Source: Dichetophora obliterata (lineage: Eukaryota; Arthropoda; Insecta; Diptera; Sciomyzidae). From it: 64,000 nt of DNA. Each line of letters opens with the position of its first letter. The first letter of the stretch is position 1. The translations under genes and the position numbers were made by a program. The notes under the pieces are model-generated. The model did not search any database. It was not told the origin of the DNA and saw only the letters and a program-made list of their open reading frames with translations. Location of the stretch: the NCBI GenBank assembly GCA_963920525.1, contig OY986435.1, forward strand, positions 220,564,899 through 220,628,898, written 5' to 3'. Below are positions 22,901-33,886 of the stretch, piece after piece.

Positions 22901-25900
22901 ATTCCCATGGCCTTCAAGCGTTTGCCGACCGTTGATAAGTCGACTCCCAATGATTCTGACAATTCTTGAAGGGTTTGACACGGGTCTTCATCGAGCAAAG
23001 CCTTCAATTTCTCATCTTCAAACTTTTTCGGCTGGCCCGGACGCTCTTTGTCTTCCGTATCAAAATCACCACTTTTAAACCGACGGAACCAGTACTCACA
23101 AGTAGAAATCGATGGAGCATAGTCCCCGTAAGCCTCAGTAAGCGTGCGTTGTGCTTTAACCGCTTTTTTCTTCAAATGGAAGCACAAAAGTAAACCTTCC
23201 CGCAAATTGCGTTTTGTTGGAACGAAAGTCGACATGTTCACAGAGAAAAAAATATGTTGTTTACACTTCAGTGGAATGACACATACTGAAAAATGAAGCT
23301 TAGACAATGTGCTTTGAAATGAATATAGCCACAGGTGTGCCCGATGCGATCTATTGATAGTTACGCCATCTCTTAGAAAACCTTTAAAACTAATTCCAAC
23401 CCCCAATATATACAAACAATAAATTTTTGTAAATATCTCTACCCCAGCCTCACCTATCGGGTCCAAATTTTGCCAAAGACTTTCTTTTAATTTAAATATA
23501 ATGTGGTATGAACTTAAGCCAAATCGGACCATAAATAAGAATTTAAGAAAAGCGACCTCAGTGCCATCTAGGGAGAGGCTAACCAAACATTTCGGAGCAC
23601 CACACAAACGAATGGTGTGAATATAAGGTGGATCGCTTCTGTGGTTCAGCCATGATTGTCAGACATACATACGCACCAACGTTTTTATTTATTAACATTA
23701 TATTTTAACTAATATCTAACCATATATCTAACCAAACTAATCATATACAACTTTAAATTTTTCTTCATGTTTCGGCAAAATTAAATAATTTAGAATATCT
23801 GTGTTTTTATTCAATATTTAAAAGTATTCTGAATTGCTAAGGGTGGGATTTTAACCCCTGAATCCCACCCTTATCTACGGCGTTTGTCTAGTGTAAGAGT
23901 ACAAATATTTACGGAGGTGAAAGAAAAGGTTGAGTTAAGCAAAAAATCGTATAGGAGAGGGGGTCTATTTTCACACCTTTAGGAGTTATGGGGTTAATTA
24001 TTATTTCATTAATTTGATTCATACTATTGTTTCTAGCATAAAAACTAACTCATGGAAAACTTATTTTAAGACCTCATATGAAAGGCAATGAATTGACCTT
24101 TCTAACGGTGTGTCAAAGAACCCAACAAATTTATCCAATACCGAGCTGTGCTTGTAAGAAGATGAAATAAATGGACACGTTCCATATGGTGTCGTGTTAT
24201 ACTCGACCAGATCTACAACCTATACCATGTCACTTCAAAAGTACATGCGATTTTTTTAGCATCGTGTAATTTAAAACATTTACACGAAACAAAAATTTTT
24301 CAAAATCAATGTAACATGTAATAAAATAATATAATAAAATTTACTGGTGTGAATATTGACGCGCGTTTTTTGACTGGTGTTATGATATTTAAAATGTTTG
24401 AATATAAAAATTGTTTTATTAAAAAAACCATTAAATTATCAAATCTATGAAATTGCAAAAAAGGTTCACATCTCTTGTGTGTCCAACAACACATCTGTTT
24501 TTTTTTTTTTTTTTTTTTTTTTTTTGTTAAAAAGTACCCGATGGAATTATTTTTACAGATTTTCTTAAGATTAAACCGAATCGTTCGGTGGCTTACTTAT
24601 GAATTACTTGTACATAAGTAAATAGAAGTAGAAGCAAATTGATTTTGCAGGTGGTTCGAACAACAACACAAAATGTTCCCCTATTAAAAAAACATTTTTA
24701 AAAAAAAAATCAAGTACTCTTTTAATACTTTCATATAAAAAATATAAGATTAGAAAATTTACATAATTGCTTTGCAATAAATCTATGTTTTGTCATCCAA
24801 AAATTGTACGATTTCAATAAATTTATATATATCAATATCTTCACAAAATTGCCTTTAACCTAATGTTATTTGTTTTTTTCATATCAATGCCTTATTTGTT
24901 GGAGCCTCTAAAAAAATAATATCCGAAAAAAAATATTTTCAGTGATTTTGAAGGTTCTTGGAAGCTAAAGAAAGACATTTCTAGCATTTCTAGTAACGGC
25001 ATTCGATTTAACGGTAAATTTAGCATGAAAAATAGTTGTTAGGACATTTTTTTATTCAATCTAATTTAACTTAAAAAAATTATAAATTAAATATCTCATA
25101 ACATTTGCCCATAATACAGGTTTTGCTTTGAGCTAACTCTGTTTTAAAGATACAATTGAGCTGAAATTTGCACTTTTCTAAATTTTTAAACATCAGCCTC
25201 TTTCATAATTTGTGCGGATTACACGAATCTCGTACAAAGTTTTGCAATTAAACTTATCTAATACATATGCAGGTATATTTACCTATAAAAAAGTCTTAAT
25301 GGCACAAAATAAACAAAATGTGTGATAAGCTGATAAAACTTTGTAAAACGTTTAAATAAACTAAAGAGCAAGTCAAAAGAGTTCAAAGCTGCTCGACACT
25401 GAACGCTTTATATTTATTTTTATTTGTTTGTTTCGATTTTTGAGGGTTTTTTTTTAATTGAACAAATTTACTTAAAGCACGTGATTCAGTTTTAAGTGGA
25501 AGTCAGTGTCAGCTATGATTAAGACAGGCAGACAAATGATTCGACAAATTAATAGAATTTTTTAAATATTTGCACAAGCAGCCTCTACGTCAGAACAACA
25601 ACGACAAACATTTCAACAATATGGTAAAGAAAACAAATTGAATTGTTTGCTTGTGCTCCCGGTGTATGTCTTTGACTTTGTTCATGTCATGTCTTTGATT
25701 ATGATGTATTACAGTCTATTTTAGTTGGGACAAATTGATGATGACATTAAATAAAAAGTCTTGCCAGTTGTTCTACTACTTTATTGGCGGCGTTAATTTT
25801 AATTTAAAAGGTGTATTAATTGCTTTTGCTAAGCAATTCATTGCCAAATTGGCCACTTAAATATTGCAAAAGAATTAAAATGCTGATTCATAAGGTTTTT

Positions 25901-26210
25901 GTAAGCACTGTGATAAATTATGTAGGATGAAGATATTACAAGTGATATTGCATTATTACAACATAACAAGTAAAAATATTGCAAATTGGAAAACCACTAA
26001 TGTTTTTATAATAAGACGACCTAGAAATAATTGTTTTTCTGCGGGGAGGGGGTTGGGTGTTAATTATAGTTACAATACCTGCATTTTGTTTATGACCTTC
26101 CAGCCATCTTCCACACCCTTTACAGCCAAATATTTCGATTGCACTGGCAGTAGAAGTTGATCCAAAATGTCCAATTTCCCATTGCAATATTTTATTGACT
26201 GCAAACTCAT
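16987..26210 (-). CDS. MRI1: Methylthioribose-1-phosphate isomerase, 6 exons
   Basis: Converts 5-methylthioribose-1-phosphate to 5-methylthioribulose-1-phosphate in the methionine salvage pathway; it belongs to the eIF2B-related aIF-2BI/MtnA family. Minus-strand coding exons: 26210-26079, 18199-17964, 17910-17702, 17627-17464, 17382-17181, 17117-16987. All have GT/AG borders and compatible phases, giving 357 residues. Exon 1 encodes MSLQSIKY, then the DQLLLP and [13 protein letters not shown] segments; exon 2 resumes [18 protein letters not shown]. Catalytic Cys166 lies in [10 protein letters not shown] and Asp246 in VVVGADR; their 80-residue spacing equals that of Cys160/Asp240 in Bacillus Mtn[19 protein letters not shown] and [19 protein letters not shown] are also conserved. 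The C-terminus is KIMQAS. A minus-strand AATAAA at 16970-16965 follows the stop by about 17 nt. Intron 1 (26078-18200) is about 7.9 kb and transposon-filled; the others are under 100 nt. Confidence 0.95.
18291..18390. repeat. Left arm of a widely spaced inverted repeat in MRI1 intron 1
   Basis: Starts aattacacggtgctacaaaa and continues through gttgtagatttggtcgagtg to gacaccatat. Its inverse stands at about 24180-24271. The two would be the ends of a unit of about 5.98 kb that contains piggyBac, hAT and mariner remains. No clear target duplication was found (flanks aaacacat versus taaaacat). Confidence 0.65.
18983..19980 (-). pseudogene. piggyBac-type transposase, internally deleted
   Basis: Minus strand. 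An N-terminal piece (about 19840-19458) has an acidic region [14 protein letters not shown] and a segment [12 protein letters not shown]. It runs on to [10 protein letters not shown] and [19 protein letters not shown], characteristic of the start of the DDE_Tnp_1_7 domain. The catalytic core is missing. A C-terminal piece (about 19270-19166) ends with the Cys-rich element [19 protein letters not shown] typical of piggyBac proteins. A probable remnant intron (gtattc...ttttag) lies near 19870-19815. A right-hand TTAA stands at about 19974-19977, with a terminal-like gtcgttttcgacacat tract inside it; the left end is unclear. Located in MRI1 intron 1. Confidence 0.75.
20420..21760 (-). pseudogene. 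hAT-superfamily transposase remnant (DUF4371 type)
   Basis: The minus strand carries fragments in changing frames: [20 protein letters not shown] near 21035-20975, then [14 protein letters not shown]. The C-terminal dimerisation segment is [18 protein letters not shown] near 20645-20590, followed after a frameshift by [20 protein letters not shown]. These match the hAT family of zinc-finger/DUF4371 transposases, in which the C-terminal segment mediates dimerisation. A 452-bp hAT-like non-autonomous element (21116-21567) interrupts it; coding similarity (DIFNKTETC) resumes next to the insertion. Numerous stops make it inactive. Confidence 0.7.
21116..21567. mobile_element. Non-autonomous hAT-like element rich in gcaatatt
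   Basis: Direct repeats acacagcgt (21107-21115 and 21568-21576) flank ends that are imperfect inverted repeats: caccacgggcaat and the inverse of attgctcgtggag. An 8-9-bp duplication suggests hAT. The motif gcaatatt / aatattgc and variants occur more than ten times, clustered near both ends, as expected of subterminal transposase-binding repeats. It is inserted in the hAT transposase remnant. Confidence 0.8.
22122..23406 (-). mobile_element. Mariner element, mauritiana-type, nearly intact
   Basis: Terminal inverted repeats of about 30 bp (left ttgggggttggaattaattt, right inverse ending at 23406, one mismatch) are flanked by TA (22120-22121 and 23407-23408). The 1285-bp length is that of a typical Mos1-like mariner. 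It contains a single transposase gene with one internal stop codon. It lies in MRI1 intron 1. Confidence 0.95.
22198..23235 (-). pseudogene. Mariner transposase with a single TAG (345 codons)
   Basis: Start ATG at 23235 ([10 protein letters not shown]), stop TAA at 22200-22198. The length of 345 residues equals Mos1. The N-terminal paired helix-turn-helix includes [20 protein letters not shown] and [18 protein letters not shown] sequence (here [16 protein letters not shown]). The linker has WVPYQL, where most family members have WVPHEL. The catalytic triad is in [21 protein letters not shown] and [13 protein letters not shown], with 34 residues between the last two Asp (DD34D). Codon 309, normally Trp in the KKW/KKWLD context, is TAG (22311-22309). 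Downstream codons remain in frame through [13 protein letters not shown] to the end. Only this nonsense change is visible. Confidence 0.95.
24180..24271. repeat. Right arm of the inverted repeat in MRI1 intron 1
   Basis: Reads atatggtgtcgtgttatact, then cgaccagatctacaacctat and finally gcgatttttttagcatcgtg; the inverse of 18291-18390 with moderate divergence. Confidence 0.65.
24498..24525 (-). repeat. 28-base T homopolymer
   Basis: An uninterrupted run of T on the plus strand. It could be the poly(A) tail of a retroposed sequence inserted on the minus strand, but no recognisable body follows (24300-24497). Confidence 0.9.
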
Positions 26211-27650
26211 TGCACAGCCTGGAAACTGCAAGTAAAAATGTTGAGTTACAAAATAAACAGTTCATTTGGAATAATTGGATAAATTAAAATAAAATTTTAA
26301 ACAATTTTTGCACAAAATTCAAATACACTACAAAGCCTTTTATTGCAAATGTTGCACCTTCTCAATAATTCGCGTTAAAATTGTTTCGTTTAATCCAACT
26401 ATCAACCAAAGTATCACTTCAACTTGAAAATTTTCAAAGTTTAGAAGTGTGCACCAGGGGCGGAAGCTGCTTAAGGCATGTGTTTTGACACAACTACGGC
26501 TACAGTGTTTGTTTTTTATTGTTTTGCTCAATGAATTTGCTGTATTTTTGTTTATTCCGTTCACTTCGCGGCGTTATCTGGCGACCATAAGCACGCGAGC
26601 AATGACATTGGCTTATAGTTCTTTGAATAGCTTAACTGCTTAGCCGTCAAATTAATAAATTTTTAAACTAATTACACAACGCTTAATAAGTCAACCCACA
26701 GTCAATGGGTGCAAAGTGTAAACTACAACACAACGGCAAACTATGTCTATCAAACGATGCCCTTTTAAGAAAAATAATATATTGGTTTTGTCTGTTCTAG
26801 CGATTCACCAACTTTTCAGAGCTGCCTTGAAACGACTGTCGCGTGAAATATTTAAAATAAAACTGCTCGTAGAAATATCGCACAATCTTCTGCTAAAGTG
26901 CTGCGAAAACTGTTCAAAAGTGAACATTAAAAGCATGGCATTTATTAATCTGAGAAAAAAATCAACACACTCTAAAAGCCTTCTAATGAGCGCTACTCTT
27001 AGCGGCTTCCACATGCTTTATTGACACAGAGGCATTGAAATGATTGCGCAGAGCAGCAGTAACGGAAACTCAGAGAATAGGTGCTCAAACAAAGAGCACA
27101 AAATTAAGAGATTAGGCAAGCCATTTAAATTGATGAAAGGCAACAGAATCAGTGGAGGACAGAACGGAACGTTCTTAGGTTGACTTGTGTAAGTGATGAT
27201 AAGCAACAGCGCCAAGAGGCAATTCACTAGATCTTATCTATAAAGTGATAAATTATTTTGGTTTTGTTTTTGAAAAATTGAAAGATCGTTTCGCAGTTAT
27301 ATACATACTAGGGAAGTTGAAATCCGCGATCCCGGGATCTGGCACAATTCAACCCTTTTGTATCCCGGGGTTCTGGTATTAAAATGCATATTATAAAAAT
27401 TTATGGAAATATTCTGAAAAATGCCACCTTTTTTAACGAAGCCATTTCGAAAAACTTGACGAAGGTGAGCACAAATTTAGAAAACATTTAAGCTTAGTTA
27501 AATGTAGTTAACCGGCTTTCAATATTGTATACAAATTATTGTTGATTGGGCTTTGGCTACGGCATCAATCATTTACATTTAAGTTAAGTTTAAAAAGACA
27601 AGTTTAAAAGAATACCGTGCTTTATTAGGCGAAATGTTTAACAATTTTAA
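26211..27650. other. Upstream flank of MRI1, no gene recognised
   Basis: Presumably contains the MRI1 5' UTR and promoter; no core promoter motif could be assigned. Plus-strand and minus-strand reading frames of 60-90 codons near 26340-27230 show no known family features and look like chance frames. Confidence 0.5.
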
Positions 27651-27654
27651 CATT

Positions 27655-27925
27655 AGTTAATATGGTACCTAGGCATAAGGGCATACGTGGAAATGAAAAA
27701 GCAGACGAGCTTGCTAGAAACGGTACATCGGTGACTTCAGTGGTTCGGAACTCACCGAGCACGCAGATGACAACTGTCAAACTGCTGCTCAAGGAGTGCA
27801 CCACATCTCAAACCAATAAAAGATGGGCTGAACTCTCAACATGCAGAACAACAAGGCTTATCTGGCCGACTCTAGACCTAAAGCGATCGAGTGCCTTCTC
27901 TCGTTGGGAAGACCGTTAGAAGTGG
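27655..27925 (+). pseudogene. LINE RNase H fragment (R1/LOA/I group)
   Basis: Begins MVPRHKGIRGNEKADELARNG, shown here only to its key part: the GNEKADELA box of the C-terminal RNase H domain carried by some non-LTR retrotransposons, with the preceding VPxHKGI strand. It then runs on through LLLKECTTSQTNKRWAEL before losing similarity near 27920. Upstream catalytic strands are absent, so this is a short fragment. Confidence 0.75.
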
Positions 27926-28131
27926 CCGAGGAAGAAACCATCTCTACCTTCCTGTCCCGTGTTCCTTTGCGTGCGAGTATTGAGGTTCGAGCAGCCAAAC
28001 AAACGAGTAAGCGAGTGCGTAACTCTCTCTCTCTCTCAGTGTGTAACAGTTTCTTCTAATGTTAGAATTTAAAAAATTTTTTAGCTTCTAAGGTGGTCCC
28101 TAAAAATATGTTTTTGAAGTGAAACTTCTAA

Positions 28132-28551
28132 AGGCTTGATTACCCAAGCGTAACGTAAGGTGGCGCAGCGGGATGTAGCGTAGTGCGACGTTGCCTCGAG
28201 GATAAGCGATTACTGAAATCGTAATCCAACGTAGTGCAGGCGCCGTAGTGCAGGGCACTCATTTTATTATAGTTGGCTTATTTACTTCTCCTCGTCAACA
28301 AAAGATTGCATCCTTTCTTATATAGTATTAAAATTTACAAAAATGTAAAGTTAAACATATTTTTTTACTTGTCGAACTGTTAAAAATCGTAACGTTGCGT
28401 AGAAATCTATTTTCTACAGACCTCTACGCTGCGTCACGCCACGTTACGATTTCGGTAACGACTTGTACACATTTATCATTAAGCAGATTTTAGCTTGACA
28501 ATTGGCAACGTCGCGCTACGTTACCTTACGCTTGGGTAATCCAGCCTTAAG
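28132..28551. mobile_element. TIR element with GC-rich subterminal repeats
   Basis: Left end ggcttgattacccaagcgta and right end the inverse of tacgcttgggtaatccagcc. Both arms continue with acgtaa/gtagcg-type repeats (cgtagtgcgacgttgcc, gcgtcacgccacgttacg). No coding region. Confidence 0.75.
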
Positions 28552-29639
28552 GCCGAGGTTTTGATATTGAGAGCAGCGTTGCCATATTAACAGTTTTAAC
28601 TGTAAATCACAGTGTTTTAAACAGGTTTTTGACAAATGTTATAAGCATTAATGAATTGCAAGAAGTTAATGATGAATGGTGCGAATTACGTCAATGTCAT
28701 TTTAGCGATTTAAAGTTAAATGTTGACAGTAATATTTATTTTTTTGGGAATCTATTTTTAAAATAAAAAAGCGATATAGTGAAGCGTTGTCTCTTTTGGG
28801 AAAATAGTTTTCTGCTGCTCTACGCATTTCAATAGCCACTGCAAACGGAAAGAATATTTTCAGCTATCAATGTAAATAAAAAAAAAACTTAGAAATAAGT
28901 TACTAATTCCCGCACTTTGGTGTATTTTAAGAACAAAAAAATCTCCTAAAAAGAATACATCAAATTGTATTAAATTTGATAAATCAACCCAAATGTACAA
29001 AAAACTGACAAAAATTTTCACGAAAATTAATGAAATCAAATTTCAAAAACATAAAATCAAATGTAATCAAATGCTCAACAAAAGTGCAAATGCTATTAAA
29101 AGTTTTGGAACATTTCAAGAACAGCGGCAACTCTAATTTTTAATTTTTTTTGCGGCAAATCTCAAAATTTCAGGCCGCTCGCAATAAGTTTAGAAGTTAT
29201 ATACCTCCAAAGTTGGAAAAAATTGCATAAAAATCTTGCTATTTTTTTAATTTTTCCAACAAAACTAAGCTTTATGGTTATAAAAAGAAGGCGAAGGAAA
29301 GATTCTTGAATTAATCCAAAGTTTTTTTACACTGCTTTTGTTATTGTTTATGTGTTTTAGGGTTATAGTTTTTTTGTTAAAAATAAATTTTTTTTTAATT
29401 TACAGTTTTAAAAAAAACAATCTGGTAACGCTGATTGAGAGTAAAATATTCATCGAGTTTTCGTAACGAAAATGTTTCGAGTCTCGTTCGACACGTTTTT
29501 GTGTAAGCAAGCAATATTTTATATTTTTAGAGTTTTTTGTATGGGGACCCCAAGAAGGGTGTGACAGATAGAGTGTAGGTGTGCTCAGAAGAAATGTAAA
29601 AGGGGGAAATTTGTATGCAAGCAAAATTTGTAAAAAAAA

Positions 29640-30415
29640 TTTTTTAGGAGATCTTGAACACCCTATGCAACTTTTGAGACCTCTTGGAATACTATCTAAA
29701 TTTTTCGATACGCCCTATTGGACAACAATTTGCGATTCAACTTACATTATGATAAAATCGTATCTAGGGCCAGCAAACAACTTGGTTTTATAAAACGACG
29801 TGCAAAGGCGTAAAAAAATGTATGGATCACGAAGGCGTTGTACTGTGCGTTAGTGCGCCCTCTTCTTGAATATATATGTATTATTTGGAATCCTGCTTTT
29901 GAATCACACAGTGAGAGACTTAAACTTCTCAAAAGCCATTTCTGCTTTTTGCCCTTAGGGACACGTATAACCCCCGTGACTAAAATATTTTGCCACCTTA
30001 TGATTATAGGCTTAGCCTTCTAATTTTAATGACCCTTTCAACAAGAAGTACTTTACTTAATTCATGTTTTATCTTCGATGTCATTAACGGTGTTTTTGAT
30101 AGCGAGTGCATATCTAACCAGATACGATTTAATGACCTGATTAGACGTACCGGCATACACGACTATTAAATTAGTATCAGTATCACACTGTCTACGCAAG
30201 AAATGAGCCGATAAATAGATACTGCAGAGAATTCAATAATATCAGCGAGTACAATTCACCCCTATGTCTAAATTCACTTTTAAGACAAACCTTTCTTAGT
30301 CCCTATTTCCGTCCTAATAACTTTCTTCACGCAACTAGACTCCCAACACATTAATCTAAGCTAAATTTAAGTTTATTTTAGATAACCTTGCTTGGGTTAA
30401 TAAATAAATACTTGG
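29640..30415 (+). pseudogene. Decayed LINE reverse transcriptase 3' end
   Basis: The plus strand carries, in shifted frames, SRASKQLGFIKRRAKA (near 29765-29810), then LVRPLLEYICIIWNPAFESH (29849-29908), and further traces. These correspond to the C-terminal part of Jockey/CR1-type reverse transcriptases, equivalent to RGVLGFIKRWAKEF and SLVRPILEYASVVWNPQ in the element at 38013-39035. It ends in ccttgcttgggttaataaat followed by aaatac, a LINE 3' tail. Confidence 0.8.
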
Positions 30416-30659
30416 CTTGTTTATAAATCTAAATATTTCAAACATTAATCTATAATTAAGCATGCCTTCTCCAAATCTTTTTTGTTAAGAATTAAATGTT
30501 TAGATAATAAATGCCGTTTTTAAGCGTATCCTTTCAAATTTTTTATTCCCTTCTCATAGCTCTCCTATTCTTATCAAATAAAATTCTTAGTATATGTATA
30601 AAATATGTTATGATGTAAGTTCCTTTTACTTTTTTTTCTTTTCTCCTTTTCTTTTTGAC

Positions 30660-30805
30660 GTGTCCTTGAATTAATGTCAATTAGGTGGGCGGATTACGCC
30701 CACTACGACTTGCATACCTTTGAACACCAAAACAAGGAAAGTGGTGAGTAAAAATAAACCTGTTAGAATAAGTAAATTGCCTTGCTTGGGCAATAAATAA
30801 ATAAA
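30660..30805 (+). repeat. LINE 3' tail
   Basis: Contains ggcggattacgcccactacg and ends ccttgcttgggcaataaata followed by further taaa units. This tail is shared with 30380-30415 and, inverted, with 48895-48935. Confidence 0.65.
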
Positions 30806-31920
30806 TCAGGGACCGAAAATAACTGCTAGTTTACAATTCTCAATTGAAAAAAGCATAACAAAAAAGTTTGCAGTGGACTTCGCGAATTTTAAACGCTTTT
30901 TAAATTAATGACTGTTACTATAAAAGTTAAAAATAACTGTTATTTTTTGCCTTTTATTTTTTCGGGCAAAAATTATCGTTACTTTTGACTTTTATTTTTT
31001 AGGTAAAAAACAAGTTATTTTGTGCCTTTTATTTTTTCGGTCAAAATATCAGGCAAATTGTTTTTTTTTTCAAAGGCCTCTTGACCAAATAAAAAACAAT
31101 TAATACTAAAAAAGTTTTATAGCTCAAAATGATCGCGTTGAAAATGAGACGATGAAAATTGCAATGAACTTTTTTTTATCGTTCAAGCGGCCTTTAAAAA
31201 AATTCAAATTGCCTTATATGTTTGACCAAAAAAAATAAAAAATAACTGTTATTTTTGACCTAAAATATAAAAGTAAAAAGTAGCAGTAATTTTTGCCCGA
31301 AAAACTAAAAGGCATAAAATAACTAGTACTTTTCGGAAACTTTCGGACTTTTTTGATAAAAACCATAACCGGTACGGTACCTGAAATAAATAAATAAAAT
31401 CTAGGCAAACCCGTTAATACTATTTTTTCTTATATACATATACATAATTCTTACCCTCCGCGATTGAATGAAAACATAAATTATAAAAAAATTACAAATG
31501 TATTAAAATATAAATGTTTTAGTTAATCCGTTGTCATAGTCCCGAATCAATTTTTTTTTGCGATTGCGAAGGATTGCGACAACCTTCCGGAATCGGACTC
31601 CCTAATACAAACATACACACAAGCAATATAAATGTAAGTACAATCGCTGAAAATGCCAAAATTTTAAGAAATGTTTGTCAGCTATTTAAAAGAAATAAAA
31701 AATTTTAATGATCAATAAATCTAAAAAAAAAAAATTAAGAGAATGCTTCAGCGACATAACTGCTATAATTTTGATGGGATTATGATTTGTTTTCAAAAAG
31801 GAATTAAAAGAAATATCTTTTAGAATTAAAATATTTCTTGCTTAAGTGCTTCTAAATTCATTAAGTACATTCTTTCAGATAGACAACTAGCCAGTTTGGG
31901 CTTTAATTAGAAGTACATTT

Positions 31921-32188
31921 ACAGCCCTATTCTGGCAAATTAACAAATTGTTAACCAGTATTTTGAATATGTCTATATGTTTGTTGGTTTCAATACAAAA
32001 TTTAAAGCTCAAAAAACAAATTTGTTAATGAAATTGTCAATCACAGAAAAGTAGTTGACAATTTTTATCAAAATTTTTTATTTTTGAGCTTAAAATTTTG
32101 TTTTGAAATAAAAAAATTACAACAAACACTTAGAAATATTCAAATTACTGGTTAACAATTTTTTAATTTGCCAGAATAGGGCTGTTAG
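31921..32188. mobile_element. Palindromic MITE (268 bp)
   Basis: Left acagccctattctggcaaat and right inverse atttgccagaatagggctgt. Internal blocks (tgagcttaaaattttg and inverse) also pair. No coding content. Confidence 0.85.
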
Positions 32189-32248
32189 TCCCTAAATAAA
32201 ATAAAAAATTTTTAGTGGCAATAGAGAAGTATACCAAATGTTATATGG

Positions 32249-32945
32249 GTTGAAAAGTCTTTTGTCTGACACAGATGGCCCCAAAAATTAAAAAGGTACT
32301 TGCGTTTTTTACAGAGATTTTAACTAGATTACTTTTTTTAACTAGGTTACTGTCAAAATTCTATGGCATTTTATCAATTTTTATTTTATCATGCAATTTG
32401 GGAGTATGGATGAAACATGGATCAATCGGCAGAGTGGTTATGACCTGGTGAAATCCTTTCAAAGTGCCAAAAACACAATAATCTAACGATTAAGCTTAGC
32501 CAGTATTATTTGGGATGCACATTTTATAGTATTCATAGACTACCTTCAACATGGTAAAACAATCAACTAATATTACTGCGCTTTGCTAGATCGGTTGGAA
32601 GTAACGTGAAACGTCCGCAAATGAAAAAGAAAAATGTTTCACCAAGACAATGAATCAGCTCACTCGGATCGCAATAAGACCGATAAATTGTAGGAATTGC
32701 GGTACAAATTGGTGCCTTACCCAACGTGTTCTCCAAACCAGGCTCCCGACGATCTCTCGCTGACAATAGAGTTCAAATGAGGAGGTCGAGTTGGAAGCAA
32801 ATGCCTGTTTCGAGGGTCTTCTCGCCAACCACTTTAAGAAATGTTAGTAGAGTCCAGATAGAGATTATGAATGTCGAAGAATAAAAGTTTTTCACTAAAA
32901 AAATGGATTTTTCATTGTTAAGGCGAAGACTTTTAAGCCTAAGTA
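32249..32945 (+). pseudogene. Mariner remnant (irritans-like), 5' part deleted
   Basis: The plus strand in shifting frames reads SMDETWINRQSG, then ASIIWDAHFIVFIDYLQHGK, TIN, YCALLDRLE, and later VFSKPGSRRSLADNRVQM (frame-shifted C-terminal region). These match irritans-subfamily mariner transposases around WDARGI..FIDYL..GKTI. The ends carry related sequences: gggttgaaaagtcttttgtc at 32249 and the inverse of ggcgaagacttttaagcc near 32941. Many stops; inactive. Confidence 0.75.
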
Positions 32946-33886
32946 GTACATCTAGCTTATTAGAAACTGCTTTTTTAATAAATTTAAACTAAATAACATT
33001 GTTAAGCTCACAAAATAGATAACTGCAAATGTAAAGTGTAAACTTTATACCAACCAGCATTCATATGCTTTTATACAAAACAAAGCATTTCAAAATTGAT
33101 GTTTTTATGGAGGCATTGAATAAAATTAAACTTTTTCCTTATTAAAAATTATCGTCTGTCATATGTATGAATCCGTTTTTAACTTGGAAACCTTGATAGT
33201 TTGAAGGGACTAAGTTTTGTTAAGTATTCAAGTTACAGCGACTCCACTGCAATTCTCTCACGCCTATCCATCTCAGTCACTGTTCCTCGACACATCACAG
33301 CGAAAAAAATAACACAATAAATCGGCAACAGGTTGAAATCGTTTCGTACCGGCCACAGCTTGTAAAATAAAATAACTGTTGGTGGATAAGTACGACAGCT
33401 ACTCCGGCATTACATATATAAAAACTCATGGCGCTACCAAGGAGCAGCTGTTACGACACAGATTGTTCGTATCTCATTTGTAGCTCCTTACGAAATTCTA
33501 ACCTATGTCCACCAAAGAAAATTTTCCAATTTTGCCATAATTGTGTTTTATCCTAATCACAATAAATATTTGCACTCTACTTGCCTTAGGAGCAGTGGAT
33601 TTTTTTATACTTCTGCTGATAAATACACGTTAAGGTTTAAATTATATTTATTATTAAAATATAAATATTTTCACTTGAAATATTTTAAATTTAAAACTTA
33701 ACTACACTTGTTTAACCAATTATATTGTAACTATTATTTTGATTTTTATTATAAGTAACGATGCGTTAACCAAGATACCGGCAATGCACCAGAATAATGG
33801 AAAGAAAAGAAACACACATGTTTGTTTTGAACAACAGGGTGAGTTCGCTACAATTAATTAAAAAATTTTTGCATGTTGAGCGCCGC

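Noticed and set aside
25936..26265. 109-codon minus-strand reading frame covering MRI1 exon 1
   Set aside because: It is in another frame; the correct frame gives MSLQSIKY...INKMQ ending at a GT donor.
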